A DNA stretch of 64,000 nt from Rathayibacter sp. Leaf185 (GTDB taxonomy: Bacteria > Actinomycetota > Actinomycetes > Actinomycetales > Microbacteriaceae), in contig NZ_LMPP01000002.1 of NCBI RefSeq assembly GCF_001423885.1, positions 842,355-906,354 of the forward strand, given 5' to 3'. Numbering within the stretch: the stretch's first letter is position 1; every line of letters starts with the position of its first letter. Position numbers and translations under genes: made by a program. Under the pieces are notes generated by a model. It worked only from the letters and a program-made list of their open reading frames with translations, had not been told where the DNA came from and made no database searches. This document shows, piece after piece, positions 41,266 through 49,381 of this stretch.

Positions 41266-42660
41266 TCAGACCGGGCGGTCGCCGGTCGGTCCCTGGTCGC
41301 CCTCGCCGTCGGCGGGCGGCGTCGTCCCGTTCAGCAGCTCCTCGAGCGCGATGTCCATCTCGTCGGGCTCCGGAGTCTCGCCGCGGGCCTCCGCCGTCAG
41401 GCGCGCGACCAGCGCGGCCGGGTCGTCGAGATCGTCCGACCCCGGCAGCAGGTCGGGGTGCGACCACAGCGCATCGCGCGCCTCGGGGCCGACCGCGTCG
41501 GTGACCGCCTGCCACATCGCGGCGGCCTCGCGGAGGCGTCGCGGCCGCAGCTCGAGCCCCACGAGTGTCGCGAACGCCGACTCGGCGGGGCCTCCCGCGG
41601 CGCGGCGCCGGCGCACCGTCTCGGCGATCGCGCCCGCACTCGGCAGGCGGGTGGTCGCTGCGAGGGTCACGACGTCTACCCAGCCCTCGATCAGGGCGAG
41701 CACGGTCTCGAGGCGTCCGTGCGCCGCGAGCTGCTCCTCGGTCTTCGGGGGGATCAGCGCGCCACTGGTCATCGCGTCGCGCAGCTCCTCCGGGTTCGAG
41801 GGGTCGAAGTTCTCGGCGAGCTCCTCGAGGCGGGTCGTGTCGATGGTGATCCCGCGGGCGAAGTCGGTGATCTGCGAGATGAGGGCGAGACGGAGCCACT
41901 TGCCGTGCCGGAACAGGCGGGCGTGCGCGAGCTCGCGGACCGCGAGGTAGATCTGCACCTGGTCGACGGGGATGTCGAGGCCCTCGCCGAAGGCCGCGAC
42001 GTTCTGCGGCAGGATCGCGGCGTCGTTCTCCTCGAGCAGCGGGATGCCGATGTCGCCTCCCGAGACGACCTCGGCCGCGAGCTGCCCCACGACCTGGCCG
42101 AGCTGGAGGGCGAACAGCGTGCCGCCGATTCCGCGCATCATGTTCTCGGCGCCGGCGATCATCGCCTGCATCTCCTCCGGGGCCTGGTCGCGCATCACTC
42201 CGGTCAGGGCGTCGGAGATGCTCAGGGCGACCGGCTCGGCGAGCTGCGTCCAGACCGGCATCGTCTGCGCGATCCACTCGAGGCGGCTGAGCGAGCGCGG
42301 CGGGCGGCTCAGCTCCGAGACGTACGCGACCTCGTCGAGCCACAGGGCCGCGACTCCGAAGGCGCCGTCGAGCGGAGCCCGGACGGCGTCGGTGACGGGC
42401 GCCGAGTCGGCGCGGGCGATCTGCTTGGCCTGCTCGAGCGCGAGCGACCAGTTGATGCCTCCGTCGCCGCTCTGCTGCATCGCGCTCTGCAGCTGCGAGA
42501 GCAGGTTCTGCAGGGCGACCGGGTCATTGGGCAGCCCCGCCGCCCCGGCGAGCTGAGAGGGATCGATCGGACCGTTCCCGGAGAGGAACTGCCGCAGCAT
42601 CTCGCGGAACTCGTCCTCCGAGCCGCCTCCGGTCCGGTCCGCGCTGTCGCCTTCGGCCAT
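41266..42660 (-). CDS. DUF2342 zinc-dependent metalloprotease-like protein
   Basis: A 464-residue cytosolic protein of the actinobacterial DUF2342 / putative hydrolase family (Rv3195-like). The N-terminus is Gly/Gln-rich (LSGNGPIDPSQLAGAAGLP), followed by the conserved MPVWTQLAEPVA, GGTLFALQLGQVVGQLAAEV and the zinc-helix candidate YLAVRELAHARLFRHGKWL near 243, where His and Glu could be ligands, then WVDVVTLAATTRLPSAGAIAE. Proteolysis has not been shown for most members. ATG 42660 fits GGAAGGG upstream; 26 more codons are open but extend into the promoter region. It is divergent from the PDZ protease gene. Confidence 0.82.
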   Translation of the reverse strand: MAEGDSADRTGGGSEDEFREMLRQFLSGNGPIDPSQLAGAAGLPNDPVALQNLLSQLQSAMQQSGDGGINWSLALEQAKQIARADSAPVTDAVRAPLDGAFGVAALWLDEVAYVSELSRPPRSLSRLEWIAQTMPVWTQLAEPVALSISDALTGVMRDQAPEEMQAMIAGAENMMRGIGGTLFALQLGQVVGQLAAEVVSGGDIGIPLLEENDAAILPQNVAAFGEGLDIPVDQVQIYLAVRELAHARLFRHGKWLRLALISQITDFARGITIDTTRLEELAENFDPSNPEELRDAMTSGALIPPKTEEQLAAHGRLETVLALIEGWVDVVTLAATTRLPSAGAIAETVRRRRAAGGPAESAFATLVGLELRPRRLREAAAMWQAVTDAVGPEARDALWSHPDLLPGSDDLDDPAALVARLTAEARGETPEPDEMDIALEELLNGTTPPADGEGDQGPTGDRPV

Positions 42661-42735
42661 GGGGATCAGCCCTTCCGTCGTTCGGGTCGAACGGCCCGTG
42701 GCGGGCCTGGACGGTGGGTCGGGCCTCGGTGGTGA

Positions 42736-42752
42736 CACGACTCCCAGTCGTG
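42736..42752. promoter_or_regulatory. Palindrome between DUF2342 and PDZ-protease genes
   Basis: CACGACT-CCC-AGTCGTG is a perfect 7-bp inverted repeat in the 217-base gap between two divergent protease-like genes, a natural place for a shared operator. No matching site is seen elsewhere in the window. Confidence 0.4.
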
Positions 42753-42877
42753 CAAGCTACGTTAGCCCGAGCGTCCGGGGCGACGGCGTGCAGGACGACC
42801 GTCCCCGCCCGAACCTCTTCCGCCCGCCGCGAACATCCCGGCGGAGCCGCTCCGCCCCCGCCCTCAGGAAGGCCACC

Positions 42878-43978
42878 GTGTCGCTCTTCTCCGACGACCC
42901 GCGCTCCGGTGCCCCGCGCGGTCGCCGCGCCTGGGTCGGCCCGGCCGTCCTCTTCTCCGGAGTCGGCCTGGTCGTCGCTCTCGGCATCGCCCCGGCGCCC
43001 TACGTGATCGAGCAGCCGGGTCCCGTCTTCGACACCCTCGGCACGAGCGGCGACGATGTGCCGCTCATCTCGATCCCCGACGAGACCGTCTACCCCACGA
43101 CCGGCACTCTCGACATGCTCACGGTCTCCGTCGTCGGCAACCCCGACAGCCTCCCCAACTGGGTCGAGGTCGCGGGCGCCTGGTTCGACCGCACCAAGGC
43201 CGTCGTGCCGGTCGAGCAGATCTTCCCCGCCGCCACCACCGTCGAGGAGCGCGACCAGGCCAACCAGGCCGAGATGACCGACTCGCAGCAGGAGGCGATC
43301 GCCGCCGCGCTGACCGAGCTGGGCTATCCCGTGACCCAGCGCGTCTCGGTCGCGCAGATCCCCGACGACTCGCCGTCGACGGGCGTGCTCGAGGCGGGCG
43401 ACGAGGTCCTCGCCGTCGAGGGGACGTCCGTCGCCGATGTCGCGGCGCTGCGCGAGGCCGTTCAGGCCGCAGGCACCTCCGGCCCTGTGACACTGACGAT
43501 CGAGCGCGACGGCGCGCAGCAGGACGTGCGGATCACCCCCGTCGACAACGACGGAACGGCGGTCATCGGCATCGTCGCCGGGGCGGTCTTCGACTTCCCC
43601 TTCGACGTCGACATCCAGCTCGACGACGTCGGCGGTCCGAGTGCCGGCATGATGTTCGCGCTCGGGATCATCGACAAGCTCACCGAGGGGTCCCTCAACG
43701 GAGGCGAGCAGGTCGCCGGGACGGGCACCATCGACGCCGCGGGCGAGGTCGGCCCGATCGGCGGCATCCGCCAGAAGATGTACGGGGCGGTCGGAGCCGG
43801 CGCCACGCACTTCCTCGCGCCGAGCCGGAACTGCGGCGAGGTGGTCGGGCACGTGCCGGACGGGCTCGAGGTCCTGAGCGTGTCGACCCTCGACGAGGCG
43901 CTCGCCGCGCTCCAGGGCATCGCCGCCGACGACACCGCGGGCCTGCCGACCTGCGACGGCGCGACTCCGGTCGGCTGA
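42878..43978 (+). CDS. Membrane-anchored PDZ / Lon-type (S16) serine protease
   Basis: A 366-residue protein with a basic N-terminus (PRGRRAW), one membrane helix (about 19-38), then an extracytoplasmic PDZ domain (about 155-225, IPDDSPSTGVLEAGDEVLAVEG) and a Lon-like domain with Ser255 in DDVGGPSAGMMFALG and Lys300 in GGIRQKMYGA. The Ser-Lys spacing of 45 fits S16 proteases. Start is GTG 42878 with AGGAAGG five to six bases upstream; the open frame before it includes the promoter. It matches the Rv3194c type and is followed by the UPF0182 gene, as in mycobacteria. Substrates are unknown. Confidence 0.88.
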   Translation: MSLFSDDPRSGAPRGRRAWVGPAVLFSGVGLVVALGIAPAPYVIEQPGPVFDTLGTSGDDVPLISIPDETVYPTTGTLDMLTVSVVGNPDSLPNWVEVAGAWFDRTKAVVPVEQIFPAATTVEERDQANQAEMTDSQQEAIAAALTELGYPVTQRVSVAQIPDDSPSTGVLEAGDEVLAVEGTSVADVAALREAVQAAGTSGPVTLTIERDGAQQDVRITPVDNDGTAVIGIVAGAVFDFPFDVDIQLDDVGGPSAGMMFALGIIDKLTEGSLNGGEQVAGTGTIDAAGEVGPIGGIRQKMYGAVGAGATHFLAPSRNCGEVVGHVPDGLEVLSVSTLDEALAALQGIAADDTAGLPTCDGATPVG

Positions 43979-44068
43979 CCCGGACGGGGGCGACGCTCAG
44001 GTGGGCGGCACGGCCGTCGCCTACCATGGGGAGCCTCCCCTCACATCTCGACAGCAAGAGGCCCATCA

Positions 44069-47020
44069 GTGAGTTCCACAGCAACCGAAACGCCGCCGCG
44101 GAAGAGACGGAGCGTTCTCGCCGTCACGGTCGTGGTGGTCGCCGTTCTGGTGGTGGCGTTCTTCGTCTTCGCCGGTCTCTACACCGACATCCTCTGGTAC
44201 GACCAGCTCGGGTTCCTGTCGGTGCTGACCACTCAGTGGGCGGCGGCGGGTGGTCTCTTCGCCCTCGGCTTCATCGCGATGGCGGTGCCGGTCTTCATCA
44301 GTCTGACGCTCGCCTACCGCCTCCGGCCGGTCTACGCGAAGCTCAATTCGCAGATCGACCGCTACCAGCAGGTCGTCGAGCCGCTGCGTCGCCTGGCCAC
44401 CTTCGGGATCCCCGCGGTGCTCGGCCTCTTCGCCGGCGTCTCGTCCGCCACCCGCTGGCAGACGAGCCTGACCTACTGGAACCGCACGCCCTCCGGCGTC
44501 ACGGACCCGCAGTTCGGCCTCGACACGTCCTTCTACCTCTTCGAGCTGCCCTTCTACCAGAGCATCGTCGGCTTCGCCTCGGCCGTCCTGCTCATCGCCG
44601 GCCTCGCCGCCCTGGCCACCGGGTACCTCTACGGAGCGATCCGCGTGAACGGCCGCGAGGTGCGGATCTCGAAGTCCTCGCGCATCCAGCTCGCGATCAT
44701 CGCCGCCCTCTACCTCCTCGTGCAGGCCGTCAGCCTCTGGCTCGACCAGTACGCGACGCTCACCGACCAGGGCGCTCGCATCACCGGCGCGACGTACTCG
44801 ACGGTCAACGCGGTCATCCCCGGCCTGCAGATCCTCGCGGGTGTCGCGGCCCTGGTCGCCGTCCTCTTCGTCGTCACGGCGTTCATCGGCCGCTGGCGCC
44901 TGCCCGTCATCGGCACGGCGCTCCTCATCGTCTCGAGCCTGCTCGTCGGCTCCCTCTACCCGTGGGTCGTGCAGACGTTCCAGGTCGTTCCCAACGAGCG
45001 CACGCTCGAGGAGCAGTACATCCAGCGCAACATCGACATGACCCGTCAGGCCTACGGAGTCGACGACGTCCAGGTCATCCCGTACGACGCGACCACCGAC
45101 GCCGAGCCGGGCGCCCTGCGCACCGACGCCGAGACCACGGCCAACATCCGCATCCTCGACCCCGCCGTGGTCACCGACGCGTTCTCGCAGCTGCAGCAGT
45201 TCCGCCAGTACTACTCGTTCGGCGACCAGCAGAACGCGCTCGACGTCGACCGCTACTCGATCGACGGATCGACGCAGGACGCGGTGGTCGGCGTGCGCGA
45301 GCTGAACCTCGCGGGCCTCGGCACCAACCAGACCTGGTACAACCAGACCCTCGTGTACACCCACGGCTACGGGTTGGTCGCCGCCTACGGCAATCAGCGC
45401 TCGGCCGACGGCGAGCCGGTCTTCATCGAGTCGGGCGTCCCGACGGTCGGCGACCTCGGCGACTACGAGCCGCGGATCTACTTCGGCGAGAACTCGCCCG
45501 CGTACTCGATCGTCGGCGGAGACGACGACCGCAACATCGAGCTCGACTACCCCTCGGGGACCGAGGGTGAGCAGCAGACCTACACGACCTTCGACGGCGA
45601 CGGCGGGCCCTCGCTCGACAACGTCTTCAAGAAGCTCGTCTACGCGATCAAGTTCCAGTCCGAGCAGATCTTCCTGTCGGACGGTGTGAACGACCAGTCG
45701 CAGATCCTCTACGACCGCAACCCGGTCGACCGTGTGCAGAAAGTCGCCCCCTATCTGACCCTCGACTCCGACGCCTACCCGACCGTCGTCGACGGCCGAG
45801 TGGTCTGGGTCGTCGACGGATACACGACCTCGGCCGACTACCCGTACTCGGAGGTGCAGAGCCTCTCGCAGGCGATCGCCGACACCAACACGCAGCAGCA
45901 GTTCCCGACCGACGACGTCAACTACATCCGCAACAGCGTCAAGGCCACGGTCGACGCCTACGACGGCAAGGTGACGCTCTACGCCTGGGACACCGAGGAC
46001 CCGGTGCTGCAGACGTGGCAGAAGATCTTCCCGAGCACCGTCGAGCCGATCAGCGACATGTCGGCCGATCTGCTCAGCCACGTCCGCTACCCCGAGGACC
46101 TCTTCAAGGTGCAGCGCGCCGTGCTGGGCACCTACCACGTGACCGACGCGGGATCGTTCTACTCCCGCGAGGCCGCGTGGTCGACTCCCGACGACCCGAC
46201 GAGCGGCAACTCGACGACGACCGCGACCGGTGTGGGCGGAGACTCGCTGCAGCCTCCGTACTACCTGACGCTGCAGACCCCCGATGTCGAGGCCCCGTCG
46301 TACTCGCTGTACTCGACGTACATCCCGGCGAGCACCCCCGGTAGCGCCGCGAGCCGCAACGTGCTGACGGGCTACCTCGTCGCCGACTCCGACGCGGGCT
46401 CCACCCAGGGCTCGGTCGCCGACGGCTACGGCACGCTGAGACTGCTGGAGCTGCCGAGCGACGACACGGTCCCCGGCCCCGGCCAGGTGCAGAACGCGTT
46501 CAACACCGACCCGACGGTCGCCAACCAGCTGGCTCTGCTCCAGCGCGGCGACACGACGGTCACGCGCGGCAACCTGCTCACCCTCCCGGTGGGCGGCGGG
46601 CTCCTCTACGTGCAGCCGATCTACGTCAGCTCCAACGGCAACACGAGCTTCCCGCTGCTGCAGAAGGTGCTCGTCGCGTTCGGTGACGACATCGCCTTCG
46701 AGGACACCCTCGACGCGGCACTGGACAGCCTGTTCGGCGGCGACTCCGGAGCCGATGCGGGCGACACCGGCACACCGGTCGACCCGAGCACCGACCCCGC
46801 CGTCGACCCGGGCACGGGCACCGACCCGGGTACCGGTACCGACCCGGGTACCGGGACGACCGACCAGACGGAGCTGCAGGCCGCGCTCAGCGACGCGAGC
46901 GCCGCCCTGGCCGAGCGTCAGGCCGCTCTCACCGCCGGTGATCTGACCGCGTTCGCGGCCGCCGACGAGAAGCTGACGGAGGCGCTGCAGCGCGCTCTCA
47001 CGGCAGAGGGAGCGCAGTAG
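44069..47020 (+). CDS. UPF0182 family membrane protein
   Basis: A 983-residue envelope protein of the actinobacterial/cyanobacterial UPF0182 family. Seven membrane helices occupy the first 310 residues (first helix SVLAVTVVVVAVLVVAFFVF; DILWYDQLGF follows it, a family hallmark), then a large extracytoplasmic domain to about 890. A Glu/Thr/Pro-Gly tail includes three DPGTGT repeats and ends in an Ala-rich helix. Function unknown; genetic context with a periplasmic Lon-like protease suggests membrane or wall quality control. GTG 44069 has AAGAGG upstream; a TACCAT hexamer at 44022-44027 may start the mRNA. Confidence 0.88.
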   Translation: MSSTATETPPRKRRSVLAVTVVVVAVLVVAFFVFAGLYTDILWYDQLGFLSVLTTQWAAAGGLFALGFIAMAVPVFISLTLAYRLRPVYAKLNSQIDRYQQVVEPLRRLATFGIPAVLGLFAGVSSATRWQTSLTYWNRTPSGVTDPQFGLDTSFYLFELPFYQSIVGFASAVLLIAGLAALATGYLYGAIRVNGREVRISKSSRIQLAIIAALYLLVQAVSLWLDQYATLTDQGARITGATYSTVNAVIPGLQILAGVAALVAVLFVVTAFIGRWRLPVIGTALLIVSSLLVGSLYPWVVQTFQVVPNERTLEEQYIQRNIDMTRQAYGVDDVQVIPYDATTDAEPGALRTDAETTANIRILDPAVVTDAFSQLQQFRQYYSFGDQQNALDVDRYSIDGSTQDAVVGVRELNLAGLGTNQTWYNQTLVYTHGYGLVAAYGNQRSADGEPVFIESGVPTVGDLGDYEPRIYFGENSPAYSIVGGDDDRNIELDYPSGTEGEQQTYTTFDGDGGPSLDNVFKKLVYAIKFQSEQIFLSDGVNDQSQILYDRNPVDRVQKVAPYLTLDSDAYPTVVDGRVVWVVDGYTTSADYPYSEVQSLSQAIADTNTQQQFPTDDVNYIRNSVKATVDAYDGKVTLYAWDTEDPVLQTWQKIFPSTVEPISDMSADLLSHVRYPEDLFKVQRAVLGTYHVTDAGSFYSREAAWSTPDDPTSGNSTTTATGVGGDSLQPPYYLTLQTPDVEAPSYSLYSTYIPASTPGSAASRNVLTGYLVADSDAGSTQGSVADGYGTLRLLELPSDDTVPGPGQVQNAFNTDPTVANQLALLQRGDTTVTRGNLLTLPVGGGLLYVQPIYVSSNGNTSFPLLQKVLVAFGDDIAFEDTLDAALDSLFGGDSGADAGDTGTPVDPSTDPAVDPGTGTDPGTGTDPGTGTTDQTELQAALSDASAALAERQAALTAGDLTAFAAADEKLTEALQRALTAEGAQ
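46805..46858 (+). repeat. Three 18-bp tandem repeats in UPF0182 gene
   Basis: Units at 46805, 46823 and 46841 encode DPGTGT three times. Copies two and three differ from the first at a few positions. Such linkers vary in copy number between strains. Confidence 0.8.
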
Positions 47021-47024
47021 CACG

Positions 47025-47627
47025 ATGGTTCAGGTCGACCGCGGCGAGCATCTGAGCTCGGGGGAGTGGCTCGACCTGAACCGCGCCTACTGGGAGTCGC
47101 GGGATCCGTCCCGCCCCGACCCGCTCCTGGCGGCGACCGCTCCCTCCGAGGAGGAGGAGGGCGGTCGCGTCCTCCATCTGCAGAGCGGTGACGGCTCCCG
47201 GAGCCTCGTCCGGGCGAAGCGGGGCGCGGAGGTCATCGGCGTCGACTTCTCGATGCCGGCGGTCCGTCGCGCCCGCGCGCTCGCGGCCGACCTCGGCCTC
47301 ACCGGGCGCTCGCGGTTCCTCTGCGCGAACGTCTACGAGCTGCGGCACATGCTGCCCGAGCCCGACTCCTTCGGGCTCGTCGCGACGAGCAGGAGCGCCC
47401 TCTCGTGGCTGCCCGACCTCGACGAGTGGGCGCGGATCATCGAGTGGTTCGTCGAGCCGGGCGGCACTCTCACCCTCGATCCCACCGTCGGTGAGCCGGT
47501 CGTCGACGCCGACGTCCGCCGCTTCGACCATCCGACCGACCGCATCGTCGACGCACTCGAGCGCGCCGGACTAGAGGTCTCCGACTCCGCTCCGGGGGTC
47601 GCGATCGTGGCGTCCAAGAGGCTCTGA
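47025..47627 (+). CDS. Class I SAM-dependent methyltransferase-like protein
   Basis: Cytosolic 200-residue protein with a Rossmann methyltransferase pattern. The SAM loop is RVLHLQSGDGSRSLVRAKRG near 47 (Gly-Asp-Gly in place of the usual GxGxG), the acidic end of strand 2 is VIGVDFSMPAVRRARALA, and CANVYELRHMLPEPDSFGLV is motif III-like. The short C-terminus lacks extra substrate domains. Acceptor unknown. The ATG lies four bases after the UPF0182 stop, on the same strand, and may be coupled. Confidence 0.78.
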   Translation: MVQVDRGEHLSSGEWLDLNRAYWESRDPSRPDPLLAATAPSEEEEGGRVLHLQSGDGSRSLVRAKRGAEVIGVDFSMPAVRRARALAADLGLTGRSRFLCANVYELRHMLPEPDSFGLVATSRSALSWLPDLDEWARIIEWFVEPGGTLTLDPTVGEPVVDADVRRFDHPTDRIVDALERAGLEVSDSAPGVAIVASKRL

Positions 47628-47658
47628 GCACCCCTCCCGAGCCCGCCGGCCACTCGAT

Positions 47659-47687
47659 TTGCGCTCCGCAGAATCCGCATGTAGTGT
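47659..47687 (+). promoter_or_regulatory. Promoter of initiator tRNA gene
   Basis: TTGCGC (47659-47664) and TAGTGT (47682-47687) with a 17-base spacer, so transcription should start about six bases before the mature tRNA. Confidence 0.6.
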
Positions 47688-47699
47688 TTCTTCTTGTGC

Positions 47700-47773
47700 C
47701 GCGGGGTGGAGCAGTTCGGTAGCTCGCTGGGCTCATAACCCAGAGGTCGTAGGTTCAAATCCTGCCCCCGCAA
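47700..47773 (+). tRNA. Initiator tRNA-fMet (CAU)
   Basis: A 74-base cloverleaf: acceptor CGCGGGG/CCCCGCA with the C1-A72 mismatch typical of initiators, anticodon stem with three G-C pairs (GGG/CCC) around loop CTCATAA, and T arm GTAGG/CCTGC. Discriminator A47773; the gene continues CAA, so CCA is added after transcription. These features mark the initiator and not an elongator Met tRNA. It has its own promoter and terminator. Confidence 0.97.
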
Positions 47774-47784
47774 CAAGAAGACGG

Positions 47785-47810
47785 AAGCCGGTCCTGACAA
47801 GGGCCGGCTT
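47785..47810 (+). terminator. Rho-independent terminator of tRNA-fMet
   Basis: An 11-bp stem (47785-47795 with 47800-47810, one G.T pair), loop GACA, followed by a T-rich stretch (TCGTCGTTGTTG). It lies twelve bases after the tRNA. Confidence 0.85.
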
Positions 47811-47830
47811 TCGTCGTTGTTGCGGCCTTC

Positions 47831-48211
47831 TCAGCCCGCGGCGATCACGCTCAGCACGTTGCCCGCCGGATCGCGGAACCAGGCGATCGTCGGCCCGTGG
47901 CCGCGCATCACGCCCGTCGCGTCGGTCGGGAGATCGCTGTCGTCGTAGATCTTCGTGACGACGCCCGCGCGATTCAGCTCCGCGACCGCGACGTCGACAT
48001 CGACGACCTCGAGGTTCAGGATCGTGAAGCCCGCGGGCTCGTGCGTCGGCTTCGGATACGCGATCGCGCGGCCGCCGCCCGGCAGCGCGATGTCCAGGAT
48101 CCCCATCTCGTTCACCGAGACATCGAAGCCGAGCGTCCCGCCGTAGAAGCGCTCCGCCTCCTCCACACTGTCGACGCTGAATCCGCTGAAGACCCGCTCG
48201 CTCGTGACCAT
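47831..48211 (-). CDS. Glyoxalase/VOC-fold protein
   Basis: A 126-residue protein with two beta-alpha-beta-beta-beta modules: FSGFSVDSVEEAERFYGGTLGFDVS and FTILNLEVVDVDVAVAELN, ending AWFRDPAGNVLSVIA. This is the vicinal oxygen chelate fold of glyoxalases, dioxygenases and resistance proteins. Metal ligands (His/Glu) are incomplete, so it may bind rather than transform a ligand. Start ATG 48211 has GGAGG upstream; 32 more codons are open but run into the promoter region of the divergent CHAP gene. Ligand unknown. Confidence 0.82.
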   Translation of the reverse strand: MVTSERVFSGFSVDSVEEAERFYGGTLGFDVSVNEMGILDIALPGGGRAIAYPKPTHEPAGFTILNLEVVDVDVAVAELNRAGVVTKIYDDSDLPTDATGVMRGHGPTIAWFRDPAGNVLSVIAAG

Positions 48212-48346
48212 GGCCCGTCCCTCCTCGCGCGGCTCCGTCGCCTGCGCCTCGCCCCGGACGCTACTCCGGTCTCCCGCTCGCGTCATCGGCCGGTCGAGCA
48301 GCGTCACGATGCGTCCCGGCCTGGTGTGTCGCGTCGAGCCGCAGGG

Positions 48347-48352
48347 TATCCT
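48347..48352 (+). promoter_or_regulatory. -10 element before CHAP gene
   Basis: TATCCT, seven bases before ATG 48360 of a short open frame. It would give a leaderless mRNA starting with that mini-ORF. Confidence 0.5.
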
Positions 48353-48359
48353 CGTCGGG

Positions 48360-48380
48360 ATGCGAAGGGTTCAGGCGTGA
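48360..48380 (+). CDS. Possible leaderless six-codon leader ORF (MRRVQA)
   Basis: ATG 48360 opens a six-residue frame encoding MRRVQA that stops at TGA 48378-48380, overlapping the GTG start of the CHAP gene (48377). The TATCCT hexamer is placed to start mRNA at this ATG. Translation of the leader would deliver a ribosome to the CHAP start. The GAAGGG within it also forms a ribosome-binding site for the CHAP gene. It may be real or chance; no comparison was possible. Confidence 0.4.
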   Translation: MRRVQA

Positions 48381-49381
48381 CGGACGAACAGGTGGACGAC
48401 AGCCCGGTACCGACCCCCGAAGGGTCGAGCGGGCCGACGGTCCACCCCACCCGGCGCAGCCGCCGGGACGCGGAGTCCGCCACCCGGCCCGTCCCCGTGG
48501 TCCGGCCGGCGCCGAGTCCGGTGAAAGCCCCCGTCCTCGCCGCGGTCGCCCCCGTCCGGCGCCGCTCCCGTCGAGCGCTCCGTACCGCGCTCAGCACCGT
48601 CGCCGTCGCGGCCATCGCCGGGATGGTCGCCGTGATGGCCCTGCCCGCCTACTCGTTCGATCCCGCACCCGACTCGCAGGCCGCCATCGAGGCGGCCGCC
48701 CGGGTGCAGGCGCTCGGCAACCAGAAGCTCACCGTCTCGGGCGCGGCCGTGCAGGAGCAGGTCATCCGCGACTCCTTCACCGCCCCGACGCAGGCCCAGC
48801 TCGACGAGGCCGCCGCGCAGGCTCGTGCGCTCGCCGCCGCGGCCGAGAAGGCCGCCCGCGAGGCCGAGGAGGCTGCCGCAGCAGCGGAGGAGGCCCGCAC
48901 CTCGGGTGAGGCGGCGGGCTCCACCGCCGCGGGCTCCTCCGGCTCCAGCACCTCCGTCACTCCGCGCGAGGAGGGCGACGACTACCCCTGGCGCGACGCG
49001 CTCACCGACGACCAGGGCGGTGGCCTCTCGCCGCTGCGCTACTACTACCGCGAATGCGTCGACTTCGTCGCCTGGCGTCTCAACCGCGACCAGGGCTCGA
49101 CCGGCGCCCCGTTCAAGTGGACCTGGGGCAACCTGACCCCGGGCGGCGGCAGCGCCTACGCCTGGGCCGGACAGTGGGCCTCGCACGGCTGGGTGACCAG
49201 CAGCACGCCGGTCCCCGGCAGCGTCGCCTGGTTCAACGGCAACCACGTCGCCTACGTGCAGTCGGTCAACTCCGACGGCACCGTCTCGCTCGAGGAGTAC
49301 AACTGGGGCAACGATCACGCGTACCACGCGCGCACGATCCCGGCCTCCAGCGTCCCGCTGTTCCTCTACCCGCCGAGCTGA
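48377..49381 (+). CDS. CHAP-domain cell-wall hydrolase
   Basis: A 334-residue secreted or membrane-anchored protein. A long Arg/Pro-rich cytosolic N-terminus precedes a membrane or signal helix (about 80-98, VAVAAIAGMVAVMALPAYSF). An Ala/Glu-rich helical segment (about 125-190, AEKAAREAEEAAAAAEEA) leads to a C-terminal CHAP amidase domain with Cys in YYYRECVDFVAWRLNRD near 228, His in GNHVAYVQSV and SLEEYNWGNDHAYHAR. CHAP enzymes cut peptidoglycan amide bonds. Start GTG 48377 has GAAGGG eight bases upstream. The stop overlaps the start of the nitrilase-family gene (TGATG). Confidence 0.85.
   Translation: MTDEQVDDSPVPTPEGSSGPTVHPTRRSRRDAESATRPVPVVRPAPSPVKAPVLAAVAPVRRRSRRALRTALSTVAVAAIAGMVAVMALPAYSFDPAPDSQAAIEAAARVQALGNQKLTVSGAAVQEQVIRDSFTAPTQAQLDEAAAQARALAAAAEKAAREAEEAAAAAEEARTSGEAAGSTAAGSSGSSTSVTPREEGDDYPWRDALTDDQGGGLSPLRYYYRECVDFVAWRLNRDQGSTGAPFKWTWGNLTPGGGSAYAWAGQWASHGWVTSSTPVPGSVAWFNGNHVAYVQSVNSDGTVSLEEYNWGNDHAYHARTIPASSVPLFLYPPS

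Noticed and set aside
44066..47023. 985-codon open frame antisense to the UPF0182 gene over nearly its whole length
   Set aside because: In GC-rich DNA the complement of a biased coding frame often stays open. Its translation is Arg/Val/Gly/Asp-rich low-complexity sequence without motifs.
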